The translations under genes and the position numbers were made by a program. Below the pieces are notes generated by a model. That model saw nothing but the letters and a program-made list of their open reading frames with translations, was not told the DNA's origin and ran no database searches. From contig NZ_CP030287.1 of NCBI RefSeq assembly GCF_003287935.1, forward strand, positions 5,039,022 through 5,103,021: a stretch of DNA of 64,000 bases, written 5' to 3'. Below, piece after piece: positions 43,403 through 52,145 of this stretch; position 1 is the stretch's first letter; every line of letters starts with the position of its first letter. The stretch comes from Streptomyces sp. ICC1. Lineage in GTDB: Bacteria; Actinomycetota; Actinomycetes; Streptomycetales; Streptomycetaceae.

Positions 43403-44437
43403 GTGGCCAGTCATCGAAAGCCCAGGCAGCGCCCGCTCGCCGGCACCGCCGCACGGAGCACCGTACGCACCACGGCCGCCACCCTCGCCCTCGCGGGCGC
43501 TGCCACCGCCACCGCGCTCGAAGGCACCTCCCACGCCGACCCCCAGCCGACGCCCTCGCAGGTCAAGGCCGATGTGGACCGGCTGTACGAGGAGGCCGAG
43601 GCCGCGACCGAGCGGTACAACGGGGCGAAGGAGAAGGCGGACGAGGCGCAGCTCTCCCTCACCGGGCTGCAGGGCGAGACCGCCCGCAAGACGGACCAGC
43701 TCAACAGCGCGCGCAGCACGCTCGGTTCGATGGCCGCGACCCAGTACCGCAGCGGGACCCTGGGCGCCGCCGTACAGCTGGCGATGTCCGACGATCCGCA
43801 GGAGTACCTGGACCGGGCCGCCCTCATCACCCGCGCCGGGAACCGCAACGCCGCCGAGCTCGCGACGATGCGCCGCAGGCTCGACGAGGTCGGGAAGCTC
43901 GAGGAGCAGGCCTCCGGCCGCCTCGCCGACCTGCGCGCCCGGCAGGGCGAACTCGCCGGCCACAAGGCCGAGATCGAGGAGAAACTGACCGCCGCCCAGC
44001 GGCTGCTGGCCAAGCTCACCGCCGAGGAGCGCGCGGCCTACGAGGCCGGCCCGGCCGTCGCGCGGACGCCGGCTCCGCCCTCCGACGGCTCCCGCGCCGC
44101 CCGTGCGGTGGCGTTCGCGTACGGGGCGATCGGCAAGCCGTACGTGTGGGGCGCGACGGGGCCGGGATCCTTCGACTGCTCGGGGCTGACCCAGGCGGCC
44201 TGGCGCGCGGCCGGGGTGTCGCTGCCGCGCACCACGTACACCCAGATCAATGCCGGACAGCGGATCTCCCGCGATCAGCTGGCCCCCGGCGACCTGGTGT
44301 TCTTCTACTCCGGGGTCACCCACGTGGGCCTGTACATCGGCAACGGCCAGATGATCCACGCCCCGCGCCCCGGTTCCACGGTCCGCCTCGCCCCGGTGGA
44401 CTCGATGCCCTGGGCCGGCGCCTCGCGGCCGGCGTAG
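43403..44437 (+). CDS. Secreted NlpC/P60 (C40) peptidoglycan hydrolase, paralogue 2
   Basis: The 344 aa enzyme starts at GTG 43403 (VASHRKPRQRPL), with basic residues then a hydrophobic signal segment. It has a coiled coil (~55-220), then the catalytic domain with Cys in SFDCSGLTQ, His in VTHVGLYIGNG and His in MIHAPRPGS. It has the same length and layout as the 40512 gene, indicating duplication. Such enzymes cleave stem peptides in growth or sporulation. It converges on the esterase gene with 6 nt between stops. Confidence 0.92.
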   Translation: MASHRKPRQRPLAGTAARSTVRTTAATLALAGAATATALEGTSHADPQPTPSQVKADVDRLYEEAEAATERYNGAKEKADEAQLSLTGLQGETARKTDQLNSARSTLGSMAATQYRSGTLGAAVQLAMSDDPQEYLDRAALITRAGNRNAAELATMRRRLDEVGKLEEQASGRLADLRARQGELAGHKAEIEEKLTAAQRLLAKLTAEERAAYEAGPAVARTPAPPSDGSRAARAVAFAYGAIGKPYVWGATGPGSFDCSGLTQAAWRAAGVSLPRTTYTQINAGQRISRDQLAPGDLVFFYSGVTHVGLYIGNGQMIHAPRPGSTVRLAPVDSMPWAGASRPA

Positions 44438-44443
44438 CCGCGG

Positions 44444-45556
44444 CTACGGGGCCTTGACCGTCTTGGTCAGCCACTCGAAGGTCTGCGGCAGCTGCTTCGA
44501 CCACGTGTCGAGGTTGTGGCCCCCGGTCACCTTCTCCGCGTGCACCACCGTCGGGCTCTGCGCGAGCGCCTTGAGGTCCGTGCCGGACAGGTAGCCGTCC
44601 TGCTCGGCCCCCGACATCCACAGCGAGACCGCCGGGGGCGTGGGCGCGGCCTTGAGCAGGTACTTCAGATTGTGGGTGCGGCGCAGCTCCGGGTCCTGGG
44701 CGACCAGCGACGAGGGCTCCTGGCCCGGGTCGTTGTATCCGGACAGGGAGACGGCCGCGCTGTAGCGGTCGGGGTGGTTGATCGCCAGCTTGGCGGCGCA
44801 GTACGCGCCGGCCGAGTACCCGGCCACGCCCCAGGAACTGGCGTCCTGCGACACCCGGAAGTTGTCGGCGACCATCTTGCGGACGTCGACGCTGAACCAG
44901 CTGTCGGCGTTGACCTTGCCGGGGATGTTGGCGCAGCCGGTGTCGGCGTTGCCGAGCAGCATGGCGCGCGGCGAGACCAGGATGAACGGCTGCACCTTGC
45001 CGCTCTTCATGAGCGGCTCCAGGATCTCGTGGGCCTTCAGCCCCTGGAACCAGGACTTGCCCGTCCCGGGTATGCCCGGTATCAGCTCGACGACGGGGAA
45101 CTTCTTGTCCTTGAAGGCCGGGTCGTCGTACTGCGGCGGCAGCCAGACCAGGACGTCGCCCTTGACGCCGGAGATCTTGCCGTCGAGCTCGGTCTTCTTG
45201 ACCCGGCCGCCGAGCCCGTCGACCGGCTGGAACTCCTGGAGCACCTTCGGCTCGGCCTTGACCTCCGCGGCCTTCTTCCCGCCGAGCCCGTCGGGGCCGA
45301 GGTCGGGGGCGGCGGTGACGTACTTGCCGGTGCCGAGCAGATCGCCCCAGGTGGCGTAGAAGTTCATGTCCCGGTTGATCGCGATGAACACCAGCGCGAC
45401 GGCCATGACCTGGGCGAAGAGCATCATCGCGGTACGGGTGGCGACGCGTACGGCGGCGGGGCCGCGCACCTTGCTCCACACGGCCAGCGGCAGGAGGACG
45501 GCGCACGCCGTCAGGGCGATCGCCGTCGCGAAGAGGGGGGTCCCCGTCAAACTCAT
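44444..45556 (-). CDS. Membrane-anchored esterase (antigen 85/esterase D-like)
   Basis: The 370 aa alpha/beta hydrolase has two N-terminal TM segments (FATAIALTACAVLLPLAVW, TAMMLFAQVMAVALVFIAI) and an extracytoplasmic catalytic domain with nucleophile VAGYSAGAYCA (~252) and His in VTGGHNLDTW (~350). FPVVELIPGIPGTGKSWFQGL is the esterase D-type oxyanion region. Mycolyl-type transfer is unlikely in a non-mycolate organism; a surface esterase is inferred. Confidence 0.88.
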   Translation of the reverse strand: MSLTGTPLFATAIALTACAVLLPLAVWSKVRGPAAVRVATRTAMMLFAQVMAVALVFIAINRDMNFYATWGDLLGTGKYVTAAPDLGPDGLGGKKAAEVKAEPKVLQEFQPVDGLGGRVKKTELDGKISGVKGDVLVWLPPQYDDPAFKDKKFPVVELIPGIPGTGKSWFQGLKAHEILEPLMKSGKVQPFILVSPRAMLLGNADTGCANIPGKVNADSWFSVDVRKMVADNFRVSQDASSWGVAGYSAGAYCAAKLAINHPDRYSAAVSLSGYNDPGQEPSSLVAQDPELRRTHNLKYLLKAAPTPPAVSLWMSGAEQDGYLSGTDLKALAQSPTVVHAEKVTGGHNLDTWSKQLPQTFEWLTKTVKAP

Positions 45557-45649
45557 CACGGACGGTAGAGGGGTCCGCGGCGTCCCGGGGTTCCCGGGAC
45601 GGGCTGCGGTGTGGATCACAGGCCTTCCGGCCCGTGATCCACTTCCCGA

Positions 45650-46381
45650 TCAGACCAGCCGGCGGGCCGTCGCCCAGCGGGTGAGCTCGTGTCGGTTCGA
45701 GAGCTGCAGCTTCCTCAGGACGGCCGAGACGTGCGACTCCACGGTCTTCACCGAGATGAAGAGCTGCTTGGCGATCTCCTTGTACGCGTACCCGCGCGCG
45801 ATGAGCCGCAGCACCTCGCGCTCGCGCTGGGTGAGGCGGTCCAGGTCCTCGTCGACCGGCGGGGCGTCCGTGGAGGCGAAGGCGTCGAGCACGAAGCCCG
45901 CCAGCCGCGGCGAGAACACCGCGTCCCCGTCCTGGACCCGGAAGACCGAGTCGACCAGGTCGGTGCCGGTGATCGTCTTGGTGACGTAGCCGCGGGCGCC
46001 ACCGCGGATGACCCCGATGACGTCCTCGGCGGCGTCCGACACCGACAGGGCCAGGAAGCGCACCGGGTCCTCGACGGCCCCCATCAGCGGGGCGCAGCGG
46101 CGCAGCACCTCGACACCGCCGCCGCCGGGCAGGTGCACGTCGAGGAGCACCACCTCGGGCCGGGTGGCGGTGATGACGGTGACGGCCTGGTCCACGTCGG
46201 CGGCTTCGCCGACGACCTCGACGCCCGTCCGGTCGGTCTCGCCGATCTCGGCCTGGACTCCCGTGCGGAACATCCGGTGGTCGTCGACGAGCACCACCCG
46301 GACCCTCCTGGTCACCGGGCCGGTGCCCGCGTTGCCGCCGGTGCCCGCGTTGCCGCCGGTGCTCGCGTTGTCCTCGGTCAT
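45650..46381 (-). CDS. LiaR-like response regulator (NarL/LuxR family)
   Basis: The 243 aa regulator has a receiver (VRVVLVDDHRMFRTGV, phospho-Asp in VVLLDVHLPGGGG ~82) and a LuxR HTH (LTQREREVLRLIARGYAYKEIAKQLFISVKTVESHVSAVLRKL). It overlaps the kinase stop as ATGA, so they form one translational unit. The N-terminus has a GGNAGTG repeat. Its target promoter is probably the intergenic space between the kinase and PspC genes. Confidence 0.93.
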   Translation of the reverse strand: MTEDNASTGGNAGTGGNAGTGPVTRRVRVVLVDDHRMFRTGVQAEIGETDRTGVEVVGEAADVDQAVTVITATRPEVVLLDVHLPGGGGVEVLRRCAPLMGAVEDPVRFLALSVSDAAEDVIGVIRGGARGYVTKTITGTDLVDSVFRVQDGDAVFSPRLAGFVLDAFASTDAPPVDEDLDRLTQREREVLRLIARGYAYKEIAKQLFISVKTVESHVSAVLRKLQLSNRHELTRWATARRLV

Positions 46382-47688
46382 GCTGCCTTCGCCGCCCTCT
46401 CCATCTCCAGCTCGACTTCCGTGCCGCCGTCGGGCGCGGACCGCAGCCGCGCGGTCCCGCCGTTGCGCTGCATCCGGCCGATGATCGATTCTCGTACGCC
46501 CATCCGGTCGTCCGGCACCGCGTCCATGTCGAAGCCCGGTCCGCGGTCCCGCACGGACACGAACACCGTCTGGCCCTCCACCTCCGCATAGACCTGGACG
46601 GGGCCGCCGTCGCCACCGTACTTGGCGGCGTTGACCATCGCCTCGCGCGCTGCCTGCATCTGTGCGCTCAGCTTCTCGTCGAGGGGGCAGTCGCCGACGA
46701 CGACCACCTCGATCTGGACCCCGTGGTGGTCCTCGACCTCGGCGGCGGTCCGCTTCACCGCCTCGGCCAGCGTGCTCGGCTCCTCGGCCTCGTCCTTGCC
46801 GGTGCCCTCGGGCTTGTACAGCCAGTTGCGCAGCTCCCGCTCCTGGGCCCGCGCGAGGCGGCGCACCTCTCCTGCATCCGCGGCGTTGCGCTGGATCAGG
46901 GTGAGGGTGTGCAGCACGGAGTCGTGGACGTGGGCGGCCACCTCGGCGCGCTCCTGGGCGCGGATGCGCATCAGGCGCTCCTCGGAGAGGTCCTGGGTCA
47001 TCCGGATCAGCCAGGGTCCGGCGAGGAGGGCGACGCCGACGAGGACGGCGAGGGTGGCGGTCAGCACGTTGCCCAGCTGGGCGGCGGAGCCGCGGACGAC
47101 GAGGAAGACGGTCAGGCCGACCCCGACCAGGGCGACGCCCGCGAGGGCGCGGGCGATCTGCAGCAGCCGCGCGTGCCGGCCGGCGGCGGCGTTCCAGTGG
47201 GCGCGCCGCGCGTTGTCGGCCTGGCGCCAGACGAGGACCACACCGGCCCCGACGAGCAGCGTCGGCCACACGTAGCGCCCGGAGGTGCCGCCCACCTGGA
47301 CCTTGGAGATGAAGATGCCGGCGCCGACGCACAGGGCGATCAGCGCGGTGATCTGGCCCCGCTCGGGCTTGCGCAGCCGGCGCGTGCCGTCGGGGAGGGT
47401 GTCGAAGTAGGAGCGGTGGCCGCTGCGGCCGCCGACACCGAGCGGTACGAAGACCCAGAACGCGGCGTAGAGCAGTATGCCGAGGCCGTCGCCCCACATG
47501 AACAGGCCGAGGAAGACGAGCCGGACCCAGACGACGGGCACCCCGAGGTGTCCGGCGAGGCCGCGCGCGACACCGCCGAGCATCCGGCCGTCGGCGCTGC
47601 GGTAGAGCTTGCGCTGCGGCGTCTCGTCGGATTCCGGTGCGTACGGCGGACGGGGGGCGGTTGCTACGGGCATGTCATCGATGGTCAC
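46378..47688 (-). CDS. PspC-fused sensor histidine kinase (LiaS-like)
   Basis: This 436 aa membrane kinase has an N-terminal PspC domain (RKLYRSADGRMLGGVARGLAGHLGVPVVWVRLVF, ~26-60), several TM helices, then a dimerisation box with His in EVAAHVHDSVLHTLTLIQRNA and an HATPase domain (AREAMVNAAKYGG, RDRGPGFDMDA). PspC-kinase fusions sense envelope stress. Start GTG 47688 or ATG 47673. Divergent from the PspC-toastrack-like gene. Confidence 0.9.
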   Translation of the reverse strand: MTIDDMPVATAPRPPYAPESDETPQRKLYRSADGRMLGGVARGLAGHLGVPVVWVRLVFLGLFMWGDGLGILLYAAFWVFVPLGVGGRSGHRSYFDTLPDGTRRLRKPERGQITALIALCVGAGIFISKVQVGGTSGRYVWPTLLVGAGVVLVWRQADNARRAHWNAAAGRHARLLQIARALAGVALVGVGLTVFLVVRGSAAQLGNVLTATLAVLVGVALLAGPWLIRMTQDLSEERLMRIRAQERAEVAAHVHDSVLHTLTLIQRNAADAGEVRRLARAQERELRNWLYKPEGTGKDEAEEPSTLAEAVKRTAAEVEDHHGVQIEVVVVGDCPLDEKLSAQMQAAREAMVNAAKYGGDGGPVQVYAEVEGQTVFVSVRDRGPGFDMDAVPDDRMGVRESIIGRMQRNGGTARLRSAPDGGTEVELEMERAAKAA

Positions 47689-47804
47689 ACGTGCGCGGCG
47701 CCCGGGGCATCAGGGCAGCCCCCCAGTTCTCTCCGGGGGATATCAGGGTTGTCCCAGGGTGGATCCGGATGCCCGCGGCTTCGGCGGACCGTCACCATGT
47801 ACCC

Positions 47805-49190
47805 ATGACCGAAGTAGACGATTCCCCTCCGCCGCCGGGCGCGGGGGGCGGTGTGGGCGCCGCGGGCGGCCCGCCGCCCGCCGAGCCTCCTCCCCCGCGC
47901 CTGCGCCGCGCCAAGCGGGACAAGGTGCTCGCCGGCGTGTGCGGCGGCCTGGGCCGGTACTTCGGCCTCGACCCGGTGATCTTCCGGATCGTGCTCGGCG
48001 TCCTCGCGGTGACGGGCGGGGTCGGTCTGATCTTCTACGGATTCGCGTGGCTGCTGCTGCCCCAGGAGGGCGACGAGGACAGCGAGGCGAAGAAGCTGCT
48101 CACGGGGCGGGTCGAAGGCGCGACGCTGGCGGCGGTGTTCGCCGCGCTGGTGGGCTGCGCCCTGTTCCTGTCGATGCTGGACAACGGCGGGCTGGCGGCC
48201 TTCTCCGTCCTGGCCGTCCTGGCACTGGGCGGCGGGGCCTACTGGTCGCAGCATCACCGCGGCACCCTCGCGCCGCCCCCGCAGGACAAGGCGGCCGGGG
48301 CCCCGGCGGGCGCGGAGTTCGTGTGGCCGGAGGCCACGCGCACCGGGCACCGGACGGCACACAGCCCGGCCCCGCCCGAGACCCAGGCGCCGCCCGCGCC
48401 CGGCGGCCCGTCATGGTGGCGGGACCCGCTGGTCAAGGACGGCACGACCGGGCCCTCGGGCTCGACCGGGTACTTGTGGGGTCCGGCCGATCCGGCGGGG
48501 GACGACCTCGACGATCCGGCGGCGGCCCCCGCCGGGGGCCGGGCGGAGACGGTGCGGCGCGGCGGCATCGGCGGGCGGGTGTTCGTGCTGGCACTGCTGT
48601 CCGGGGCGGCCGGCGCCGCCTCGGTCTGGGAGGGCAGCACCCTCAGCCACGCGCTGCAGGTCGGCTTCGCGTGCGCCCTCGCGGTCTTCGGCCTCGGGCT
48701 GGCGGTCAGCTCGGTCAAGGGCCGCACCGGCTTCGGCACCGTGCTGCTCGCGGTGGTCACGGCCGGGCTCCTGGCCGGTTCGGCGGTCCTGCCCAAGGAG
48801 ATCGGCACCGACTGGCGCGATGTGAACTGGCGGCCGGCCTCGGTGGACGCCGTGGCGCCGCGCTACGAGGCGGGGACCGGGCTCGCCACCTTGGACCTGA
48901 GCCATCTGGACGTGCCCAAGGGCGCCACCGTGCCCGTCCACGCCTCCATCGAGGCGGGCCGGCTCCGGGTGATCCTGCCGAGGGAGGTCACCGCGCGAAC
49001 GGAGGCCACCGTGAAGCTGGGCGACATCCAGATGCCCGGCGACGCCCAGGAGGCGATACGCGTGCGGCGCGGCGGCGAGACCCGCCGCGAGACCCTGCCG
49101 CCCACCCCGGGCACCGAGGCGGGCGGGACGATCGATCTGCATCTGAACGCGGGTGTGGGACAGGTGGAGGTTTCCCGTGCGGCGTCATGA
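47805..49190 (+). CDS. PspC-domain membrane protein with C-terminal toastrack-like domain
   Basis: The 461 aa protein has a PspC domain (RAKRDKVLAGVCGGLGRYFGLDPVIFRIVLGV), several TM helices, a disordered linker, further TM helices, and a C-terminal beta-rich segment (ATLDLSHLDVPKGATVPVHASIEAGRLRVILP, TIDLHLNAGVGQVEVS). The latter resembles the LiaF-type toastrack domain. Together with the divergent PspC-kinase and regulator it forms a Lia/Psp-like envelope-stress module. Confidence 0.82.
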   Translation: MTEVDDSPPPPGAGGGVGAAGGPPPAEPPPPRLRRAKRDKVLAGVCGGLGRYFGLDPVIFRIVLGVLAVTGGVGLIFYGFAWLLLPQEGDEDSEAKKLLTGRVEGATLAAVFAALVGCALFLSMLDNGGLAAFSVLAVLALGGGAYWSQHHRGTLAPPPQDKAAGAPAGAEFVWPEATRTGHRTAHSPAPPETQAPPAPGGPSWWRDPLVKDGTTGPSGSTGYLWGPADPAGDDLDDPAAAPAGGRAETVRRGGIGGRVFVLALLSGAAGAASVWEGSTLSHALQVGFACALAVFGLGLAVSSVKGRTGFGTVLLAVVTAGLLAGSAVLPKEIGTDWRDVNWRPASVDAVAPRYEAGTGLATLDLSHLDVPKGATVPVHASIEAGRLRVILPREVTARTEATVKLGDIQMPGDAQEAIRVRRGGETRRETLPPTPGTEAGGTIDLHLNAGVGQVEVSRAAS

Positions 49191-49401
49191 GTTCCAGCCG
49201 GGGCGGCTGATCGCGGGCCTGGTCCTGATGGCCGCCGGTGTCCTCTACCTCCTCGGCGCGGCCGGTCAGGCCGACCCGCCGTGGTTCTTCGTCCTGATGA
49301 TGACGGCGGGCGGGCTCGCGTTCGCCGCCGTCGTCGGCCTGGTGACCTATGCCGTGCGCCGCGACAGGCGCGACCGGATCACCGAGTCCAGCGAGAGGTA
49401 G
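49177..49401 (+). CDS. Small two-TM protein coupled to the PspC gene
   Basis: The 74 aa product (VRRHEFQPGRLIAGLVLMAAGVLYLLGAAG, FFVLMMTAGGLAFAAVVGLVTYAVRRDRRD) starts at GTG 49177 after GGAGG and overlaps the PspC gene by 14 nt, so it is translationally coupled. It probably belongs to the envelope-stress module. Its 3' end overlaps the convergent DoxX gene by 55 nt. Confidence 0.8.
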   Translation: MRRHEFQPGRLIAGLVLMAAGVLYLLGAAGQADPPWFFVLMMTAGGLAFAAVVGLVTYAVRRDRRDRITESSER

Positions 49402-49862
49402 GGCGCCCCTGCGAGGACCAGCGGGGTCCAGGCCACCAGGTACACCAGATCGTTGCCGTAGTAGTACGGGGTCACCGCCCAGGAGACGGTGAGCCACAGG
49501 CTGAGCGAGATCAGCGCCCCGCCGACGGCCGCGATCCGGGTCAGGAGACCCGCCAGGACGCCCAAGCCGACGAGGAGTTCCCCGATCGCCAGGGCGACGG
49601 CGAAGCCCACGGGCGCCTTGAGCGCCAGGTCCACCATGGCCGGTACCGCCGAGGTGTCGCGCACCCCGCGCATCAGCTCGCCGATGGAGCCGTCGCCGGT
49701 GGCGGAGAGGAACGCGGAGTCTGTCAGCTTGTCCAGGCCGGCGTAGACGAAGGTCACGCCGAGGAAGATCCGCAAGGGCAGGAGCGCGTGGCGGGCCGCG
49801 AGTGCGCGCAGGCCCACAGGTGCGTCGGCGCGGGCGCCGGAGAGGACGTCAGTTCGGGTCAC
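49347..49862 (-). CDS. DoxX family protein
   Basis: The 171 aa membrane protein has LLPLRIFLGVTFVYAGLDKLTD, VGFAVALAIGELLVGLGVLAGLLTRIAAVGGALISLSLWL and YYYGNDLVYLVAWTPLVLAG, the DoxX pattern with four TM helices. Its last codons lie inside the convergent small membrane gene. The 5' end is 18 nt from the stop of the upstream membrane-protein gene (49881), suggesting cotranscription. Confidence 0.88.
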   Translation of the reverse strand: MTRTDVLSGARADAPVGLRALAARHALLPLRIFLGVTFVYAGLDKLTDSAFLSATGDGSIGELMRGVRDTSAVPAMVDLALKAPVGFAVALAIGELLVGLGVLAGLLTRIAAVGGALISLSLWLTVSWAVTPYYYGNDLVYLVAWTPLVLAGAPYLSLDSVIRSRLSRRTA

Positions 49863-49880
49863 GCGACATGTGTACCCAAT

Positions 49881-51122
49881 TCATTCGGCCACGTCGATGG
49901 TGCAGCGGTTGGATTCCACTCCGGCGGCGGTGACCACTTGGACCTCGATCCGCCCGGGTTCCACTTCGGCGGGCACCGGCACGGTCAGCACCGCGTCGGA
50001 TGGGTTGGTGAAGCCGCCCGCCACCGGGACCAGCGGCACGTGCACGTGCACCGCCCCGACCCGGACCACCAGCCGCGCCAGCATCTCCGGTGTCTGCGCG
50101 CCCGGCGGCACGAAGCCCACGCCCCGGATCTCGATGTCGTCCCCGGGGCGGATGGCCGCGTCCAGGTCCCCGGGCTCCCGTCTGCGCACCACCGACAGCA
50201 CCAGCGGGCGGCTGCCCTCGGCGTACTTCGCCGCCAGGTACACGGCCGCCGAAAGGGCCACCAGCAGCGCGAGCGCCCACGGGAGCTGCGGCAGCCGGTC
50301 CGGGAAGCGGGCCAGCGACACCGCCGCGAAGCCCAGTACCACCGTGGAGACCAGGACGTACTGGGCGTCCGGGAAGGAGCCCCGGCCCGCGTCGTCCGTC
50401 AGCAGGTCGGCCCCGGTCGGGCGGTCCGCCGGCAGCTTCTGCAGCCGCTGCCCCATGATCCGTACGGAGACCACCCGGCGCACCACCACCGCGACCGCCG
50501 AGGTCAGCGCGAGCACCGCCAGCAGCGGCAGCGCCCGGTCGAGCGCGAGCCCCGCGTACAGGGCCTGCCGCTCGGGGCCCGGCGAGGAGGCCGCGAGCCG
50601 CAGCGCGGGCAGCAGCGTGGCGAACGCGGTGAGCACGAGCCAGGCGCTCGGCACCACCTTCGAGGTGGACAGCCGGTTGTCCTCGCCGACCAGCGGGGCC
50701 AGCAGCCCGCCCCGGACGGTCTGCGCCCGGGCCGCCACGGTCAGCAGGGCGGCCAGCGTGAGGGCGGCCAGCAGCCCGGCGGTGCGGGCCGTGGACCAGC
50801 CGGTGCCGAGCGCGGTGCCGACCTGGACCAGCAGCAGCACCCCGGCGGCGATCCACACGGCGAGCACGGCCCGCCGCGAGAGCAGGTACAGCCAGGAGTG
50901 CCCGGCCTCCCTGCCCCGGTCGGCGACCGTGCGCGCGGACAGGGTCAGTTCGTCGGACACCCACTGCCGGGACGCCCCGGCGGAGCGGGCGACGGCGGCG
51001 GGCAGCCCCTGCCCGGCGGCGAACTCGTCGCGCTTCTCCAGGAACGCGGCGACGGCCCGGCGGTGCCCCTCCCGTGTGCAGTCATCGCAGGCACAGGCCG
51101 CGGTATGGGTACTTCTGGACAT
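49881..51122 (-). CDS. Integral membrane protein with cysteine-rich N-terminus and TIG-like C-terminus
   Basis: The 413 aa product opens with a short Cys motif (AACACDDCTREGH, ~7-19), then about six to seven TM segments (AVLAVWIAAGVLLLVQVG, AGLLAALTLAALLTVAA, AWLVLTAFATLLPALRL, ALPLLAVLALTSAVAVVV and others). The soluble C-terminus (GDDIEIRGVGFVPPGAQTPEMLARLVVRVG, VPVPAEVEPGRIEVQVVTAAGVESN) resembles an IPT/TIG-like beta sandwich. Unrecognised function. ATG 51122 is used; GTG 51137 is an alternative. Confidence 0.7.
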   Translation of the reverse strand: MSRSTHTAACACDDCTREGHRRAVAAFLEKRDEFAAGQGLPAAVARSAGASRQWVSDELTLSARTVADRGREAGHSWLYLLSRRAVLAVWIAAGVLLLVQVGTALGTGWSTARTAGLLAALTLAALLTVAARAQTVRGGLLAPLVGEDNRLSTSKVVPSAWLVLTAFATLLPALRLAASSPGPERQALYAGLALDRALPLLAVLALTSAVAVVVRRVVSVRIMGQRLQKLPADRPTGADLLTDDAGRGSFPDAQYVLVSTVVLGFAAVSLARFPDRLPQLPWALALLVALSAAVYLAAKYAEGSRPLVLSVVRRREPGDLDAAIRPGDDIEIRGVGFVPPGAQTPEMLARLVVRVGAVHVHVPLVPVAGGFTNPSDAVLTVPVPAEVEPGRIEVQVVTAAGVESNRCTIDVAE

Positions 51123-51186
51123 CTCTTGGACAGCCACGAGCGTGCCGCCTCTCTGAACTTCGGTGCAATGCCAGCGAATTGTGCAC

Positions 51187-51199
51187 CACTGCGGCAGTG
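51187..51199. promoter_or_regulatory. Palindrome upstream of the membrane-protein gene
   Basis: CACTGCGGCAGTG is a palindrome with one central base, 64 nt upstream of the membrane-protein start. A regulator site is possible. Confidence 0.35.
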
Positions 51200-51239
51200 C
51201 TCCGGATTGCGCACGATGTCAGAGCAGGTGATTAACCGT

Positions 51240-52007
51240 TCATGATGTTGACGCCACCGCTTCCAGCAGGGGCTGGCAGTTCGCCCAGGCCGCCAGATCG
51301 GACCCGAACCGCTCGCGCGTGGCGACCGCGCTGTGGTGGCTGATGAGCACCGCCTTGCCCGCCGCCCGGGCGATCAGCTGCACCTGCGCGGCCCGTTCCG
51401 CCGCGATGAACCACCAGGCCGCGGCGTCCACGGAGTCCCCGACGGTCAGCAGCCCCTGGTTGCGCAGGACCAGCGCCTTGTAGGGGCCCAGCGCGCCCGC
51501 GATCCGCTCGGCGTCCTCGCCGCCCGCGTACTCGTCGAGCAGCGCGTGGTCCTCGTAGAAGGCGCAGGCCTCTTGGGTGACGGGGGCGATCAGCTCGCCG
51601 AGGGCGGCGAGCGCCCGGCCGTACGGGGCCTGCGTGCGGACGACGGCCACCACCTGCGGCCGGGCCCGGTGGACGGCGGCGTGCACGGCGAAGGCCAGCT
51701 GGTTGACCCGTCGCTCCCCCTGCCGGACCCGCCCCTGCCCGTCGACCAGCAGCAGGTCCTCGGGGCCGAGCGCGGCGAAGGCCCGGCCGAAGGGGTTGAC
51801 CCAGTAGCAGTCCTCGAACTCCGGGTCCCGGGCGCTGACGTGGCCGCCCACCCCGTCCTCGTAGCCGAGCCGCCCCAGCAGCCGCAACGCCCCGGCGAGC
51901 CGCTGCTTGCGGTGCGCGCGCTCCTCCGCGGCGGTGGCGAACACGGGCGGCATCTCGAAGCCCAGCCGCTCGACGGGCACGGGTGCGGGAACGGGCTGCT
52001 CGGCCAT
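51240..52007 (-). CDS. Class II aldolase/adducin-like protein lacking zinc ligands
   Basis: The 255 aa protein has the full class II aldolase fold (LAGALRLLGRLGYEDGVGGHVSARDPEFEDCYWVNPFG; ACAFYEDHALLDEYAGG). The metal site is lost. The usual HTH pair reads VVRTQAPYG (~127-135) and the usual LRNHGLLTVG reads LVLRNQGLLTVG (~189-200). All three ligand His are therefore Arg or Gln, so zinc-dependent aldol cleavage is improbable. It may be a binding or structural paralogue like adducin. GGAGG precedes ATG 52007. The neighbour upstream on the same strand is guaA. Confidence 0.88.
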   Translation of the reverse strand: MAEQPVPAPVPVERLGFEMPPVFATAAEERAHRKQRLAGALRLLGRLGYEDGVGGHVSARDPEFEDCYWVNPFGRAFAALGPEDLLLVDGQGRVRQGERRVNQLAFAVHAAVHRARPQVVAVVRTQAPYGRALAALGELIAPVTQEACAFYEDHALLDEYAGGEDAERIAGALGPYKALVLRNQGLLTVGDSVDAAAWWFIAAERAAQVQLIARAAGKAVLISHHSAVATRERFGSDLAAWANCQPLLEAVASTS

Positions 52008-52145
52008 GGCGCCTCCTTCAAGGTCGCGGCGCAAGGTACCGGCGACCGGGCGAAGAGGCCATACACGCGGCGAGGCCGCCGCTCCCGGGCGGGAGCGGCG
52101 GCCTCGTCACGTCTTTCTGGAACCGCTACCGGCGGTCGGGTGGGA

